Below, piece by piece: positions 9,401 to 24,400 of a stretch of DNA of 32,855 nt. The notes under the pieces are model-generated. The model was not told where the DNA came from and did no database searches. It was given only the letters and a program-made list of their open reading frames with translations. The DNA is from a virus. Made by a program: the position numbers and the translations under genes. Position 1 is the stretch's first letter; each line of letters begins with the position of its first letter. The stretch is from IMG/VR virus record IMGVR_UViG_3300033571_001841, positions 1 through 32,855 of that record; one strand, given 5' to 3'.

Positions 9401-12400
9401 GCACATCGTTTACTGGATGTAAATTATTTTCTTATGGAATTGGATCAGGACTAGACGATACAGTGTTAGGTTTCCCGGTAAGATATAGTTCCATAGATAA
9501 CGTAGGAGACCTAAGCTTTGACGTTTCTTTAAACTTAGATACCTTTGATTATGTTAATGGAACTGAACCAGTAACTCAAAAAGTAAACACTGGATATGTG
9601 TTCCAGTATAACAATCGTATAGAATATAATAGACAGCTTGGATGGCAGACTGCGGTAAGCCCAAGTATACAGTATCAAATATTTGAATTTAATTATGATC
9701 CGCTAGTACCCACAACTGAATTTGTTTGTGATATTGCTAAGTCAAGTTCAGATTCAACAAACTGGCCTACTATTGAAGTGTATGTTAATAATGTCACAGT
9801 TCCTCATGATGAATATACTGTGGTAGTTGGCCCGGACACAACTACAGTAACTTTAACTACAGATCCAATAATAGAAACAGTCATTCAAATTTTAGTATTG
9901 AGTGACCAAGTAAGTCAAACAGCGTATTATTCTATACCTGTTAACTTAAACAACAACCCATTGAATGCAGATATCACTGTTGCAAACTTAGGTGATATTC
10001 GTGGCCAGTATCAAAGTATATTTTACAATAACCCAAATACAACCGGTGAAGTATTTGGTCCAAACAACTACCGTGATCTAGGTAATATGGTACCGTGGGG
10101 CGATAGGATTATTCAAAATAGTGCTAGCATGGTTTTACCAGGAGCATTCTTACGTAAACAAGAACATAACCTGTTCAATGCATTAATGTTTAACAGCAGA
10201 GAATATGTCAAGTTTAAAAACCTATTGGCATATACTGTGCAAAACAGTGACTATACGCAACGTTATGATCCAGCTACATTATTAGATGATGCATTGGATC
10301 AAATCACTGCATCAAAGAACGACAGTCAACCATTCTTTTGGTCTGATATGCTACCAAACAAAGCGGCGTATGTTTCTAATACCTACTCATTTGCAAACAG
10401 TTTGGATGTAAGTATCTATCCATTGACAAGAGTATATGATTATACTACTGCAAATTACTACGGGGTATTAGTATACTTGACACGCACAGCACTAGGCGTA
10501 ACAACAACACAGCAATTAATTAAAGGACAGGACTATACCATTAGCACTACTGCACCTTCGTTAACTGTTTCATTAGACTTGCTACCGGGTGACGTAATTA
10601 CAATTAAAGAGTATAATCAAACTTATGGCTCTTACGTACCAAACACACCAACTAAGTTAGGGTTGTATCCTGCTTATACACCTGAAGTAATACTAGATAG
10701 TAATTACAGCACTCCTACTTATTTCATTCGTGGTCACGATGGATCATACACAAAACTATACGGTGAATATGATGCATTGACTGGATTACTAACTGATTTT
10801 AGAGATCAAACTAGTTTGGAATTCGAACTACGTGTATACAACAACTTAAAGATTAGTTCTGTTATACCTATCAAGGAATATGAAGTTGTTCCTGGTTTCT
10901 TTAGAGAAATTGACTATACTTACGAACAATGGTTGTCTATTTATAGCTCTGGTTTCTTAAACTGGGTAGGTCAAAATCGTTTGAATTATAAGATCCAGTT
11001 CTATAACAGCAATGATAACTATTCTTACAACTACTATCAAAGCGGAAATGCAATCAACAAGGCACCTATATCACAGGGCTATTGGAGAGGTATATATCAG
11101 TATTTCTATGATACTACAACACCGAACACTACACCATGGGAAATGTTAGGATTTACTGAGATGCCATCATGGTGGACAGGTCGATATGGTCCTGCACCGT
11201 ATACAAGTGATAACTTAGTTTTGTGGACTGACTTATCAGAAGGTATAGATTGGAACAACGGAGATCCAGTTGTAATTCCACAAGCCGTTCGTGATGGCTT
11301 ATTAGAAATTATACCAGTTGATTCTGCTGGAAACTTGCTACCACCGATAGATTCTGTAGTAGGTGCATACAATCAAAGATTATTCCAACGTGATTGGAAA
11401 GTTGGTGATGGTGCACCAGTTGAATTTAGCTACCGTCGTTCTAGTTCATATCCATTTGATCTAATGAGAATAATGGCGTTGACTAAGCCAGCACAATTCT
11501 TCAATTTAGGAGTTGATGTAGACCATTACAAATACAATGCAGAATTTAATCAATACTTGGTAAACAACCGTAGTCACTTGAGAATGAGTGATATCGATGT
11601 GTATGGATCAGGCACACCAGTTACTAGTTATGTAAACTGGGTTGTTGACTATGAAAAACAAGTCGGCATAAACGCCACAACAAACATTACAGAAATGTTT
11701 AACAACATGGATGTTCGTTTAGTTTATAGAGTAGCCGGCTTCACTGACAAATCACTATTGAAGTTTTATGTTGAAAAAGGTACACCAAACAGTAGAAATG
11801 CTAGTTTGTTGATACCTGATGAAAGCTACAGCGTATTGTTGTATGATAACCAACCATTCAATAGAATTGTTTATTCAGGTGTTATCGTTCAAATTAACAG
11901 TACAGGTGGATATAACATATTTGGTAATTCACAAACTAATGCTTACTTCAAAACTTTAAAACCAAAATACGCAGGAAAATATGATACAATAGAAGTTGAA
12001 GGGTTGTCTGTTAAAGTAACACCTGAACACTATTCAACTGAACAACTTATACCTTATAATACTACATTATACACAGCACAAGAAGTTTCGCAATTCTTAG
12101 CTGATTACGGTGCATACTTAATTAGTTTAGGTATGAAGTTTGAAGATACTGAAAGCGGTCTAGAAATTAACTGGGCTCAGATGATTGCTGAGTTCTTGTA
12201 TTGGGCACAAACCGGATGGGCACCTGGCAGTATCGTTACATTGAATCCATCTGCTAAGAAATTGACTATTGACAAAGATAGCAATATTGTGCAACCATTG
12301 ACAATACAACAGTCTAACTTTGTATTGAATCAAAACTTATACCCAATACAAACAAATGATCTTTCTATTGTTCGTGAGGGAACTGCATTCAGCGCAACAG

Positions 12401-15400
12401 CATTGAATGATGGAGATACTATTTCGTATGGACAGTTCAATTTGAGCAACTTTGAACATGGTATTGTTTTTGATAACGTTACCTTGTTTGGGGATATTAT
12501 CTATAACTTGACAACTGGATTACGTCAGAATCGTATTGCATTGCGTGGTACAAAGAGTGCTGATTGGAATGGTACAGTTAACGCAGCCGGCTTTATCTAT
12601 AATCAAGATAATATCAAAGAATGGAACCGTACAGTTAAGTATACCAAAGGTGAAATTGTTAAGTACAAGAACAAGTACTGGATCGCTACTAAAATTATCC
12701 AAGCAAGCGAAATATTCAAAGAAGCTGATTGGAAACGAACAGATTACGATGAGGTTCAAAAAGGTCTGTTACCTAACTCAAGTACACGTAGTTATGAAAG
12801 TTCATTGTACTACGACATTGACAGGGCTAACCTAGAGAATGATGCAGACTTATTGAGTTTCAGTTTGATTGGATATAGACCACGTGACTACATGGCTCTT
12901 GCAGATTTGACTGATATTACTCAAGTCAACGTGTACAAGAACATGATTAAAAACAAAGGTACATTGAATGCAGCCTCTGCATTCAGAGGTGCAAACTTGC
13001 CACAAGGCGGGATTGATTATGAAATCTTTGAAAACTGGGCTATTAAAGCAGGTGAGTTTGGCGGTGTACTAAACAACAACTTTGTTGAATTTAGAGTTAA
13101 TGAAAAGAACATGACAGGTAATCCTGCAATCGTAGGATTGACTGACGGAGTATACAATGTAGGCGTACAACAAGAAGTACCATTGTATTCATTGTTTAAC
13201 TACGGAAGACCTATCACAAATGTTGACGTATTGCCCACAAATGAAGTCGATACTCCAAATACAATTTATCCAGATGCAGGTTATGTAAATTACAACGATG
13301 TAAAAATGTCTGCATTCTTCTATTCTCAATTGGGAGTAGCAGTTGACAAGAACGGTTCTATCGTACCTATTGAAGATTTCTTTGTTCGTGATTATGTATG
13401 GCTAGCTAATTACCTAGAGCGTTGGGAAGTATATACTCCTGTTGCTATGGGTCAAGTAGTATCAGCAAGAAATAACTTGAATGAAACAGTAACAATTACG
13501 TTCAACAAACCACATAACCTAAGACAATATCAACCGTTTGCAATTGTAAACTTTGATTTAGCTATCGATGGTTACTACCTAGCAACTATTGTTATTGACC
13601 AATACAGAGTGTTAGTAAACAGAACACTAGACACAAGCATCAAGACTATTACAGGTCAAGGCGTTGCAATGAAGTTTAGTTCTCAACGTGTTGCTACACC
13701 TGCTGAAATAGCAGACTTGCCACTAACTGACGCTGAGTTTAGAAAAAATACAGTATGGGTAGACACTAATGGTTCTGGTTCTTGGGGAGTTTATCGTAAA
13801 GGTATTAACTACACATTAACTAGCCAAGTAACAAAAACTTCTAGCCAATCGTTAGGTAGTGCGGTTGCGGTTGGTGATCAATTGGGTTACTTAATAAGTG
13901 ACGCTGACCTAGGTCAAGTGTATCGTTACACCTACAACGATCTATCACAATCATATGAATTAGTTCAGACTATTACCGGCAGTGCATCTTTTGGTAGCAC
14001 TATTAGCTATGCCGGTGACGTTTATGCAATTGCACAAACTACGGGTGGTTCTAGAACTGTTAAACTATATCAACTACAGAACACAACTACTAGTGACGAT
14101 TTGGTATTGATACAAACTATACCATACGAAACAGGTGCAACTACTTGGGGAACATCTATTGCAATGTCTGGAAATCTAGATTGGATCTATATATCTGACA
14201 TTGACAACAACACGGTTCACGTATACCAACGTTCTAATATATCAACGACCGCTGGCAATTTTGAATCTACAGAAACATACGTTATCAATGAAATAGGTAC
14301 TACCGATTTTACTTTGATTGGTGCAACATCTAACGATGTTGGTGTGAAGTTTATTGCAACTGGTGTAGGAACAGGCACTGGTGTAGCTACTAAGATTACA
14401 TACAATGTGGTAACTATTATTGATGGTGATGCATTGGGTTTAACGAACCCTGGTGACAGATTTGGTTACTCAATTTCTACGGACTATGACGGTGATGAAA
14501 TTGTCATAGGAGCTCCGTACAAAGATTACGGTGCTTATGATAAATGGGGCCAGTCATATGTATTTCAAAAGTTGTATCAGAATATAGAAATTCAGTACAA
14601 CACAATTGCACCTACATCACAAACATTGCAGTTAGCATGGACACCTGATACAACACAATTTACAGTTACTGCAACTAATGCTACTACAGATAGAATTACA
14701 TTGACTGTAGCAATGGATCCAATAGCAGATTTAGATAAACCAATCATATTTTCGGGTTCAGGATTTGGGGGAACAGAAATTGTCACTGAAAAAGTTTATT
14801 ATGTTTCTACTATTTCAGGATCTAATATTACTATCAAGCAAACCAGAGAAAGCACAACTGATGTTGCACTAAGCACGGCTGCCGGATTAACCAACACATA
14901 TGCTTATCTACAAGACGATACTCTATTTGTATCTAAGAATGGTACATTAGTTCAGGATAACAATTATGCTGTAATCAATGATACATTGATTTACACTAAC
15001 TCTTTAGATGCCGGAGATATTTTAAATGTAAGTGGTCATTTCATTACTATAGTTCAGACTCTTACTACTGAACAGACTCCTCAGACCGGAGCACAATTTG
15101 GCACTAGTGTTGCTACCAATATACATGCTAGTGAAATACTAGTAGGTGCTCCGTATCAATTGAATACACAAGTTTCTGAAGGTGTTGTTTATCGTTACAC
15201 TGATCCAGGAGTAGTTTATGGAATATACACTGGTACTACAGATTGTAATGTCACTACTACTAGAAAATTACTAATCAATGGATTCTTAACTTACATACCT
15301 GCAGGCGACGCAAGTGATGCCGCTGATGCTATTAATTCTGCACAGATTACTAATGTGGCTGCAACTAACATTGATGGTAAATTGGCTATCTTCTTAATAG

Positions 15401-18400
15401 ATAGTGATCTTGCACCTGCTTTTGAGAAATTATTCATAGGTGTAACTGACGATCAAACACTAACTGAATTGGGTATTCAAACATATACGTTGACACAAGA
15501 AATTTTGTGTCCACACACTGAAGGCCCCACACAATTTGGTACAGTAATAAAATTCAACGAATATGGTAGCTTTGTTGCAAGTGCTCCGGTAGGAACACGA
15601 TTCAGTGCAACTACATTTGATTTCATTGATGATGAAAATCAAGACAATGATACATTGTTTGACAACAATGCAACTAATTGGATAGACGAATCTCCTAACT
15701 TTGGTGCTGTTTACATGTTTGATTACATTTCACAGTACAATGAAAGTTTAGCTAATATTGGTAAGTTTGTTTATGCACAAAGCGTCAACTCACCTAATTT
15801 AGTGTATACTCCGTTTAATACGTATGACCAAGAAACTGACGTAACATCAAGTAATCAACCTCGTTACGGTACTGCATTAGACTTTAATAACTACGGTGTC
15901 ATTGTAGGTACTCCTGGTGATGTTGGCGCTACTACTGGTACTGAGTATGCAGGGTCTGCGACAGTGTACAACAACAGTTTGCGTGTCAAAGATTGGTCAC
16001 TATACAGATATTCTGCTCCTATAGTAGATATCAATAAACTGTTCAACATACAATTGTTTAGTGCCGAAACTAATCAAACACTAATCAATTTGGATTACAT
16101 TGATCCATTGCAAGGAAAAATATTAGGTGCGGTTAGAGAAAACATTGACATAGTATCAAATGTTGATCCGGCATCATATAATAATACAGCAACTGTTAAT
16201 GGTAATCTAGTATGGGGTGCAGATTATGTTGGTAAGATTTGGTTGAACACTAAAAACATGCGTTATGTGAACTATCATCAAAACGATGATGTGTCATATA
16301 ACAGTCAATATTGGGCAACATTGTTCCCAGGTAGTGATGTTGCAGTTTATAGTTGGGTTGCAAGTAACGTATTGCCTAGTAGCTATCAAGGACCAGGAAT
16401 TCCTCTAAGCATCAACTCATACTCAATACAATATGTAATAAATGAATCAGGTGCTCTGACTCCTGTGTATTATTTCTGGGCTAGAAACACCAATATCATT
16501 AATGATAGTAAAACATTGTCTGACAGTATCATTGCGTCATACATTGAAAATCCTAAAGCATCTGGTATTAGTTATTTCAGTCCTATACTACCTAGCGTTT
16601 ATGGATTATACAATTCAAATGAATACATCAATGCAAATGATAGCGTATTGCACATTGGTTTTGCAACCGGAACAAACAATGATGTTTCACACGAACAATT
16701 CAATTTGATACGTGCTGGATTTGCAAGTGATTTCTTACCTGGAGTTCCATTGTTGTCTAACGAAGCTCCTGACAGTTTATATGATAGATTACTAGACAGC
16801 TTGTGCGGTGTAGATGAAACTGGTGCAATTGTTCCTAACCCATATTTACCAAAAGCAGTTCAAACTGGTATATTGGCTAGACCTCGTCAAAGCTTCTTCT
16901 TTAATCGCTATACTGCGTTAAAGAATTACCTACAGTATGCAAACAGTATATTGGCTCAATTTCCAATCACTGAGATTCGTCAATCATCATTCTTAAATTC
17001 GAATGGTATTTTTTACGACACTGCTGACTATTGGGAATATATTAATTGGTGGTCTACTGGCTATGACAACAATACTAAGTCTGCACTACAAGTTTTAAAT
17101 TATGCAGATTTATCTACACTGTCTGTAGTAACAGGTACGATTGTATCAGTTACATCAAATAGTAACGGTAGAACAGAAACGTATGTATATGAATCCAGTG
17201 GTAACTGGAGACGTATTGGCCTAGAAAATGGTACTATCAGATTCAAAACATCATTATGGGATTATGAATCAGTTCGTTTGGGATTTGGTGATAATTTCTT
17301 TGACACTGATCTTTATGATATTTACCCAAGCGAAGAAACACGTAAAATTGTCCGTGCATTGAACGAACAAATTTACACTGATGACCTTTTAGTATACAGA
17401 AACCGTAGTTTAATTTTGTTGTTTGAATACATTCAAAGTGAAACTACTGAAAATCAAAACTACTTGCCATGGTTGAATAAAACATCATTCATTGATGTTG
17501 CTCATACTATTCGTGAACTACGTCCTATTGAAGTATTCCAAAGTGATAACCAAGATTTCTTATCCGGTTACATGAATGAAATTAAACCATACCACGTAGT
17601 TATTAAAGAATTCTTATTCAAATATACAGGTGAAGAAGTTTATGGTGGTAATATCACTGACTTTGACTTACCTTCAAAATATAGTGCGGCTCAAGCGCAG
17701 TTCATAACACCTCAGTTAGTATACGCTAATTCTAATGGTGTAAATCAGTTCACACCTGATGATCCTATATGGGAAGAGCAAGAATATTCACAATGGTTTG
17801 AGAATCATGGATTATCAATAACTGGTGAAAATGAAGTGCAGATGACCACATTAGCTTCATACCTTTCATTGAACACGAACTCATTTGCAGTAGATAATGC
17901 ACAGGGTTTCCCTATCAATGGTATACTAACAATTGGTACAGAGCAAATAGGATATTCATCTGTTGATAGAGCATTGAATGTTTTATCTGGTTTGACTCGA
18001 GGTGTAAACGGAACTACAATAGCACAGCATATTCCAGGTCAATTGATCTATATGAATTTACCGGCTGTTCTATTGTTAGATGGTGGTAGAGGATATGTAG
18101 AACCGCCTAAAGTAACAGCGTACATAGATACTACATTGTATCCTGCTCCAACTGTACCTGCTGTACTGACTGCTGTTATGAATTTGGATAGTGTATTAAG
18201 AGTTGACGTAGTTAATCCTGGCCAAGGGTATGCAGTATTGCCTAAGATCATAATTGATCCAGCAATAACAGTACCGTTTACCAGTGCAGATGTAAACATC
18301 TTCTCTAACACAATTCAAGTATATGCTCCATTATTGCAAACAGGTGATCTTGTTCAATACAAGGTAGGAACTGACAGTACTGCTATTGGCGGGCTAGAAA

Positions 18401-21400
18401 ATAATCAATGGTATTATATTAATGTTTTAGAAACAGTACCATCAGTTGTTATTGGATTTTACGATAACTACGCTGATTGTATAGATAATCATGATAGATT
18501 AAGATTGTTTGATGCAGGTACAGGTTCAAATCACACGATAAATCAAGGTGCAAAAGCAAGCGCAATTTCTACGTCTGCCCCGGTTAGAGAGAATGACATT
18601 GTTTTGAGATTCGACAGAACCACATACGATTCTCAAGTTTTAGAATGGTTAGCAGGAAGATACTATGGTGCTTTCTATGCTGGTACTTACTCAAATAGTG
18701 AGTCAGTATCCAGTTCATCTATATCGCTACAAAGCACACAACCTCCAATCGCAGATATATTGGCAAGTGCTCAAGGTGTTGCGTTTGAAATCACTGACCT
18801 TAGAAATGAACGTGTAGTAAATTACAGTTCATTCATACGTTATGTTGATAGCACATACGCCGCAAATGAAGTCATAAGACTAGAACTACAAGACGATGGT
18901 TCAGGTAATCCAAACGCATCAGGTGGTACTATTGGTTTCTATGTTGGAATGCCGATCAAGTTCACAGGTGATGTTGGATCTAGTGGTATTATTACTAATC
19001 AAGTTTACTACGTAAACAGCATCATCAACCAAACTGATTTTACTATATCTGAAAGCAGTACAGGTAGTCCAATCAAAGTATTGTCTAACTGGACAGTAGG
19101 TCCTGCAGGATTACAATGTTACGTTGGTGAAGTAACTGATACTGCGGTTATTACGGTTAACTATCCGGGCATTTTAAATGTAACTGCAACTCAATCAACT
19201 GTAAACAAATTGACAGTGCCATTGAATGTTACTGGTTCAGGTGGTACTGAAGGATTCTATATCAATCTACCAATCTTCTTTACAGGCACAGATTCTAATT
19301 TACCACAAAACGGTGTGTTTGGTGGTATTGTAGAAAACGAAGTATACTATGTTACAACAGTGGTCGACAACCAAACGTTCACCATGTCTGAGGAGAAAGA
19401 CCCACAAACATTTAATGTAACTGCAACGGTTGCTTCTACTGATACTGTTGTAATAGATGGTGACACCTCAAAGTTAACAGTAAATGAACCTATAATCTTC
19501 AACACAATGGTTGTTGCAGGAACAGAAACATCTTCATTTGGTGGATTAGTTTCAGGAACTACATATTACGTATCGTCTATTGTAAGCCCAAGTTCATTCA
19601 CTATTTCTACATCAATTAACGGGGCAATAGTTGCATTGTCTAATGTATCGGCTGCATCTAACACCTCTGCTCTATGCACAAGTCAGAAAAATACCTTAGC
19701 ATTAACAACTACAACAGGTAATAACATGGTTGTCAACGTTAGCTTGCCAGTAAGCCCAGGACAAGTTAATGGTCAGTTGTTCACCCTATATGAAACTTCA
19801 GGGCAATATCCGAGTCTAGACGGCACTGATGGTAATTTGATTACTAGGGGATTAGCCGCATTGATAGGTCAAAGAACTATTGATAGTGTAGTAGTTGATG
19901 TTAACGCAATTGTATTAACTAACTTTAATCCAGGCGATACAGTAGCATTGGGATTGACAAACATTTACATCAACATGCCAATTGAAATTTCAAATGACTT
20001 GTTCTATAACAACGTACTAGTTCCTGGAACTACATATTACGTAGTAGAAAAAGATACAATTGAAATTGAAGTCACAAACACATCATCTTCAACTAATGAG
20101 TTGACTTGCGATACTACTGAGCTATTATTCGCTGATATGCCAATCATATTCTCGGGCGCTGGTATTGGTGGTGCTGAAATTGATGTTGAATATTGGGTTA
20201 AGGAAGTTGTAAGTGATACTAGATTCACTATTACTAATACACCAGGTGGTTTAGAACTAACCTTATCTACTGCTAGTGGATTGATGACAGGTACTGGATT
20301 ACCTTATATTAAGGTTGCTACCAATATTGGAGATCCTGCAATATTCCCAGGTAACACACAGCAAAGTGCTTCTATCAGCGCCGCAAATCCAGCTGTAATT
20401 ACAGTCAGTGGAGCACCTTCAGACGGTGACACTGTTATTTTCAGAAATGGTGAAGCTCCTGCAGGTATGGCGTTGAACACAACCTACTATGTACGTAACG
20501 CAACCAACACTACATTTAACATTTCGTTAACATCTACAGGCTCGCTAATAAACACTTCGGCTGGTGTAGCTAAAACGTCAACAATGGTTATAACTGAGAC
20601 AACTACAATAGATCAAACTCCACTAACAGTTCCTCAATTTGATGTCAGCTACATCTTAGGTGGCTATAGAGTATTGATTACCAATCAAGGATCAGGATAT
20701 GCAGTTGATAATACAATTGTGATCCCGGGCACTGATATGGGAGGAACCACTACATTAAACGACTTGACGTTAACTGTAAACACAATTGATAGTGAAGGTG
20801 AAATTTTAAGTGTTATTTGTTCAGGTACAGTGCCAGGTGACAGTAATCAATATTACTTGAAAGTTATTTCTTCTACAGAATTTGAATTGTATGCAAATCA
20901 GTTGATGACAGTTCCTGTTAGTGGATTGAACTTACCATATGTAGGTATTACTGAAACTACTGTTACAGCAACACAATCATCGACAGATATTATTACAGTG
21001 TCAAGTACATCAGGATTTAGTGTAAATGATGCAGTAGTCTTTACTGGAAGTAGTTCAGGTGGAATGGTTCAAGGTCAAACATATTACATATTGGACAATA
21101 TTAATTTTACTGCAACTACATTGCAAGTTAGTGAAACCCCAAATGGTTCTGTATTTCAGTTAACAACTGCGGTCTCTCAAAATTATACAATGGCTAAGTT
21201 TGGTTCAGTTGCGTTGTTACCGGAACCATTCATATTCAATCAGAGCATTGTTAAGTATAACAACCGTGTTTATGTTTGTGTTGTATCAAATAACGACCAA
21301 GAGTTTGTATTTGGTAAGTGGGAACTATTAACTAGTGGTGATCGTAGACTAAATGCAATGGATCGTGTAATGGGTTATTATCAGCCTACCGTAAATATGC

Positions 21401-24400
21401 CTGGCAAAGACTTGTCACAGTTGTTTGAAGGGGTAACATATCCAAATAGCACATACTTAGGTAATCCATTCGCACCGGATCAACAATATGCAGTAGATAC
21501 TATTTTACAAGATCAAGCGTTCTATCCTACTGATGTAGATATACATGCTGTAGTTTGGGACGGCACTAGATATATTGCTGCCGCGGATATGTCTACATAT
21601 TCAAGTGTGTTGTCTAGTTTAACTACTGATGAATGGGCTATACAAAAACTAGCAAACACTCCGATCAATACAACGGATATGATTTATGCTGGTGGTTATT
21701 ATTTGTTAACTACAAATAACTCTGCAACACCTATCTTCAGAAGTGAAAATGGCATTACATGGACAACAAACGGTTACTTTACTCCATGGGGTTCAGTACC
21801 ATATGACACTACAACATATGACTTCACCGCACTAAGCATATCTTCATTGAATCTAAATTCAGTAGGATATAGAAATGGAATATGGGTATCAGTAGGAGAT
21901 GGCGTAATATCTAGTGATGATACTTACATTTGGAGACAACGTTTTACATTTGGTAATCCTCTACTAACTAATATACTATACGGTGTAAATGGTATTGATA
22001 TTACTGCATTCCAAGGCTTCATTGCAGTGGGTAAAGGTCAACAGATGGATTACTCTAGTGGCATTGGAGTTACAATCAATGTAAGCATTATATTAACTAG
22101 CACTGACGGAATTACATGGAATCAATTAGCACCAGTAAGTTCTAAAGGATTGTACGGAATAACACACAACGGTACAAACGCATTAGCAGTCGGTGAAGAT
22201 GGTGTAATCTATATTTCTAATAACGGTGGCAATTGGTTAGGCGTAAATGAAGTAACTGTTATTAGCGTCAACGCATCATCAAACTACCTAAACGTAACTA
22301 GCACAACTGGATTCGCAGTAAACGATCAAGTAGTATTCTCTACCTCGTTTAACGTGTTTACTGCAGGAACAACATACTATGTTAAGACTATTGTTTCTGG
22401 CACTCAATTACAATTGAGCACTACATTAGGAGGCTCAGTCGTCACATTAACTGCGGCAGATCCTTCTACAACCACATACATGTCAGCTATTGCTACACAT
22501 GATTTAGTAGACGTTCTTTATGCTAATGGTGTTTATGTTGCTGTGGGCGATAACGGTTACGTTATAACGTCAATGAATGGTTATGATTGGGCACAAAGAA
22601 CGACAGGTACATCAGAAAACTTGAATGGCATAGCATACAATGCAGATGATGATATATGGATTGCAGTTGGTGAGAACAATACAATTCTAGTAAGTTATAA
22701 TGACGGTACTGATTGGACTAGTTCTTCTGTCTTTGCCCCTCAAACAACAACATATGATGTTCAGGGCGCAGAATTTACATATGGTTACGGTCCAGAAGAA
22801 CTGGTGCCAGGTGTTGTAACTGACAACATTACTATGACTGTTGCTACACGTCCTGGTACTAATTGGGACGAAACGATTTATCAACATGTTGGTTATAATG
22901 TTGTAAGTATTGAATTAACTCCTACATCAGGTACACAAACTTTATACAGCTTTGACGTTGGCAACTTGTACAACATACAAAATCCAGCACAAATAGCAGT
23001 TTATGAAATCAATGGTTCTACTGGTTTAGGTACTGCTATTTACAACACAGTAGACTACACAATAAATTGGGTAGATTTTTCTATTACGTTGAACAGTCCT
23101 CTACCATTCACACCAGTGACAAATAAGCTACGTGTTGATATCTATGAAGTAGGTAACGGAAATCAATTAGTCAAGGCTAGCACCAAGACTGATCCAATTC
23201 GTATGCACGAAAATACTGGTTGGAATGAAATTTATGTAAACTGTAACTATTCTGGACAAATCTATCAAGGTTCAGGTGTTATAAGACCTGATACTAATCC
23301 AGTTGACGTAGAAGCCACCGAAACAGATTCAACCTCTAACACTATATTGTGTGCAAGTGTTAAAGATTTCTTCTTGAACGAACCCATCACATTCCAAGGT
23401 GCAGTGTTTGGTGGTTTAGCAGAAGATACAACGTATTACGTTAAAACTATCAGTTATGTAACTAACAGAATCACAGTGTCTACGACTATCAATGCAGGCA
23501 CCGGCACAGCAGGACCTACATTGGCATTGACTGATGCTACCGGTTCTATGAATATTATTATTAAAGTTGGTTATGGTGAAGTATGGACTACTCCAATCAT
23601 TTATCACAATGGTAACAAACTATTATTGGGCACCACTAGCACTGTTACTAGAACAAAAGCTAGCAACAATGCAGTGACAACCAATACGACCGGTGGAATG
23701 ATTGTAGGCGAACGAATTGTGTTTAGTGATACTATGTTTGGTCCAGTATTGGCTCCGCAGACAACATACTATGTCAAAACTATTATAGATGCAAATGAAT
23801 TTACAGTATCTGCGACATTAGGTGGACCTGTCTTAGCATTAACTGATGCAACAGGCGGTGCAGAATTCATTACTAATGATTATGCATTTGGTATTGCGGA
23901 GAATGGAATAACTGCATCTATCATATTTGCTACAGGTGACTATGATGATAATGTAGACTACATAACTTACACATTGTTTGGTGAAACAACACCTACACAA
24001 TATGGTTATACAATACCTGAAACTCAGTTGATTACTGCTGATGGTACAGTAGGTCCGTTCAGCTTAGATAATTATGTTTCTGATAACAACCCAACTAATG
24101 CGGTTGTAGAACTTAATGGTCTTCGTTTGATTAATACCACTGATTATACTATTGATGACAACACCAATGAAATTACATTCACTAGTGCACCAACATTAGG
24201 TGATGTAATAGCAGTGACTACATACAACCAAACAGATCGCCAATACTTGAATACACAATATGGTATCACCGGTATTACTGTTTCAGACATTGTAGACATT
24301 AACAATACTATCACACCTTACTCCGCAACTACTAACTGTACTAATACTACTTCAGGTACAAATCGTATTACATGTGTATCAACCGGCGGATTCGCTGTTG

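Larger units (their letters stand above)
13831..15975 (+). other. Seven-bladed FG-GAP-type beta-propeller with three insertions
   Basis: Seven [SQTR]-[FLWY]-G-x-[AVST] blade motifs start at 13849, 13987, 14143, 14458, 15094, 15532 and 15862. Blade 4 has the FG-GAP calcium-loop wording DYDGDEIVIGAP; blade 5 has ILVGAP, blade 6 VASAP and blade 7 VIVGTPGD. Blades 1-3 are evenly spaced by 138 and 156 bases; the larger gaps hold a 43-residue insert, module copy 3 and a flagellin-hook-like insert. Confidence 0.65.

Noticed and set aside
12536-12835. 99-codon frame on the + strand inside the giant gene
   Set aside because: It lies in another frame of a well-conserved coding region, has no ribosome-binding sequence and has no recognisable protein features; a shadow frame.
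21535-22722. Sialidase activity for the Asp-box propeller
   Set aside because: Asp-boxes are structural; I see no arginine triad or other catalytic set, so only the fold is claimed.
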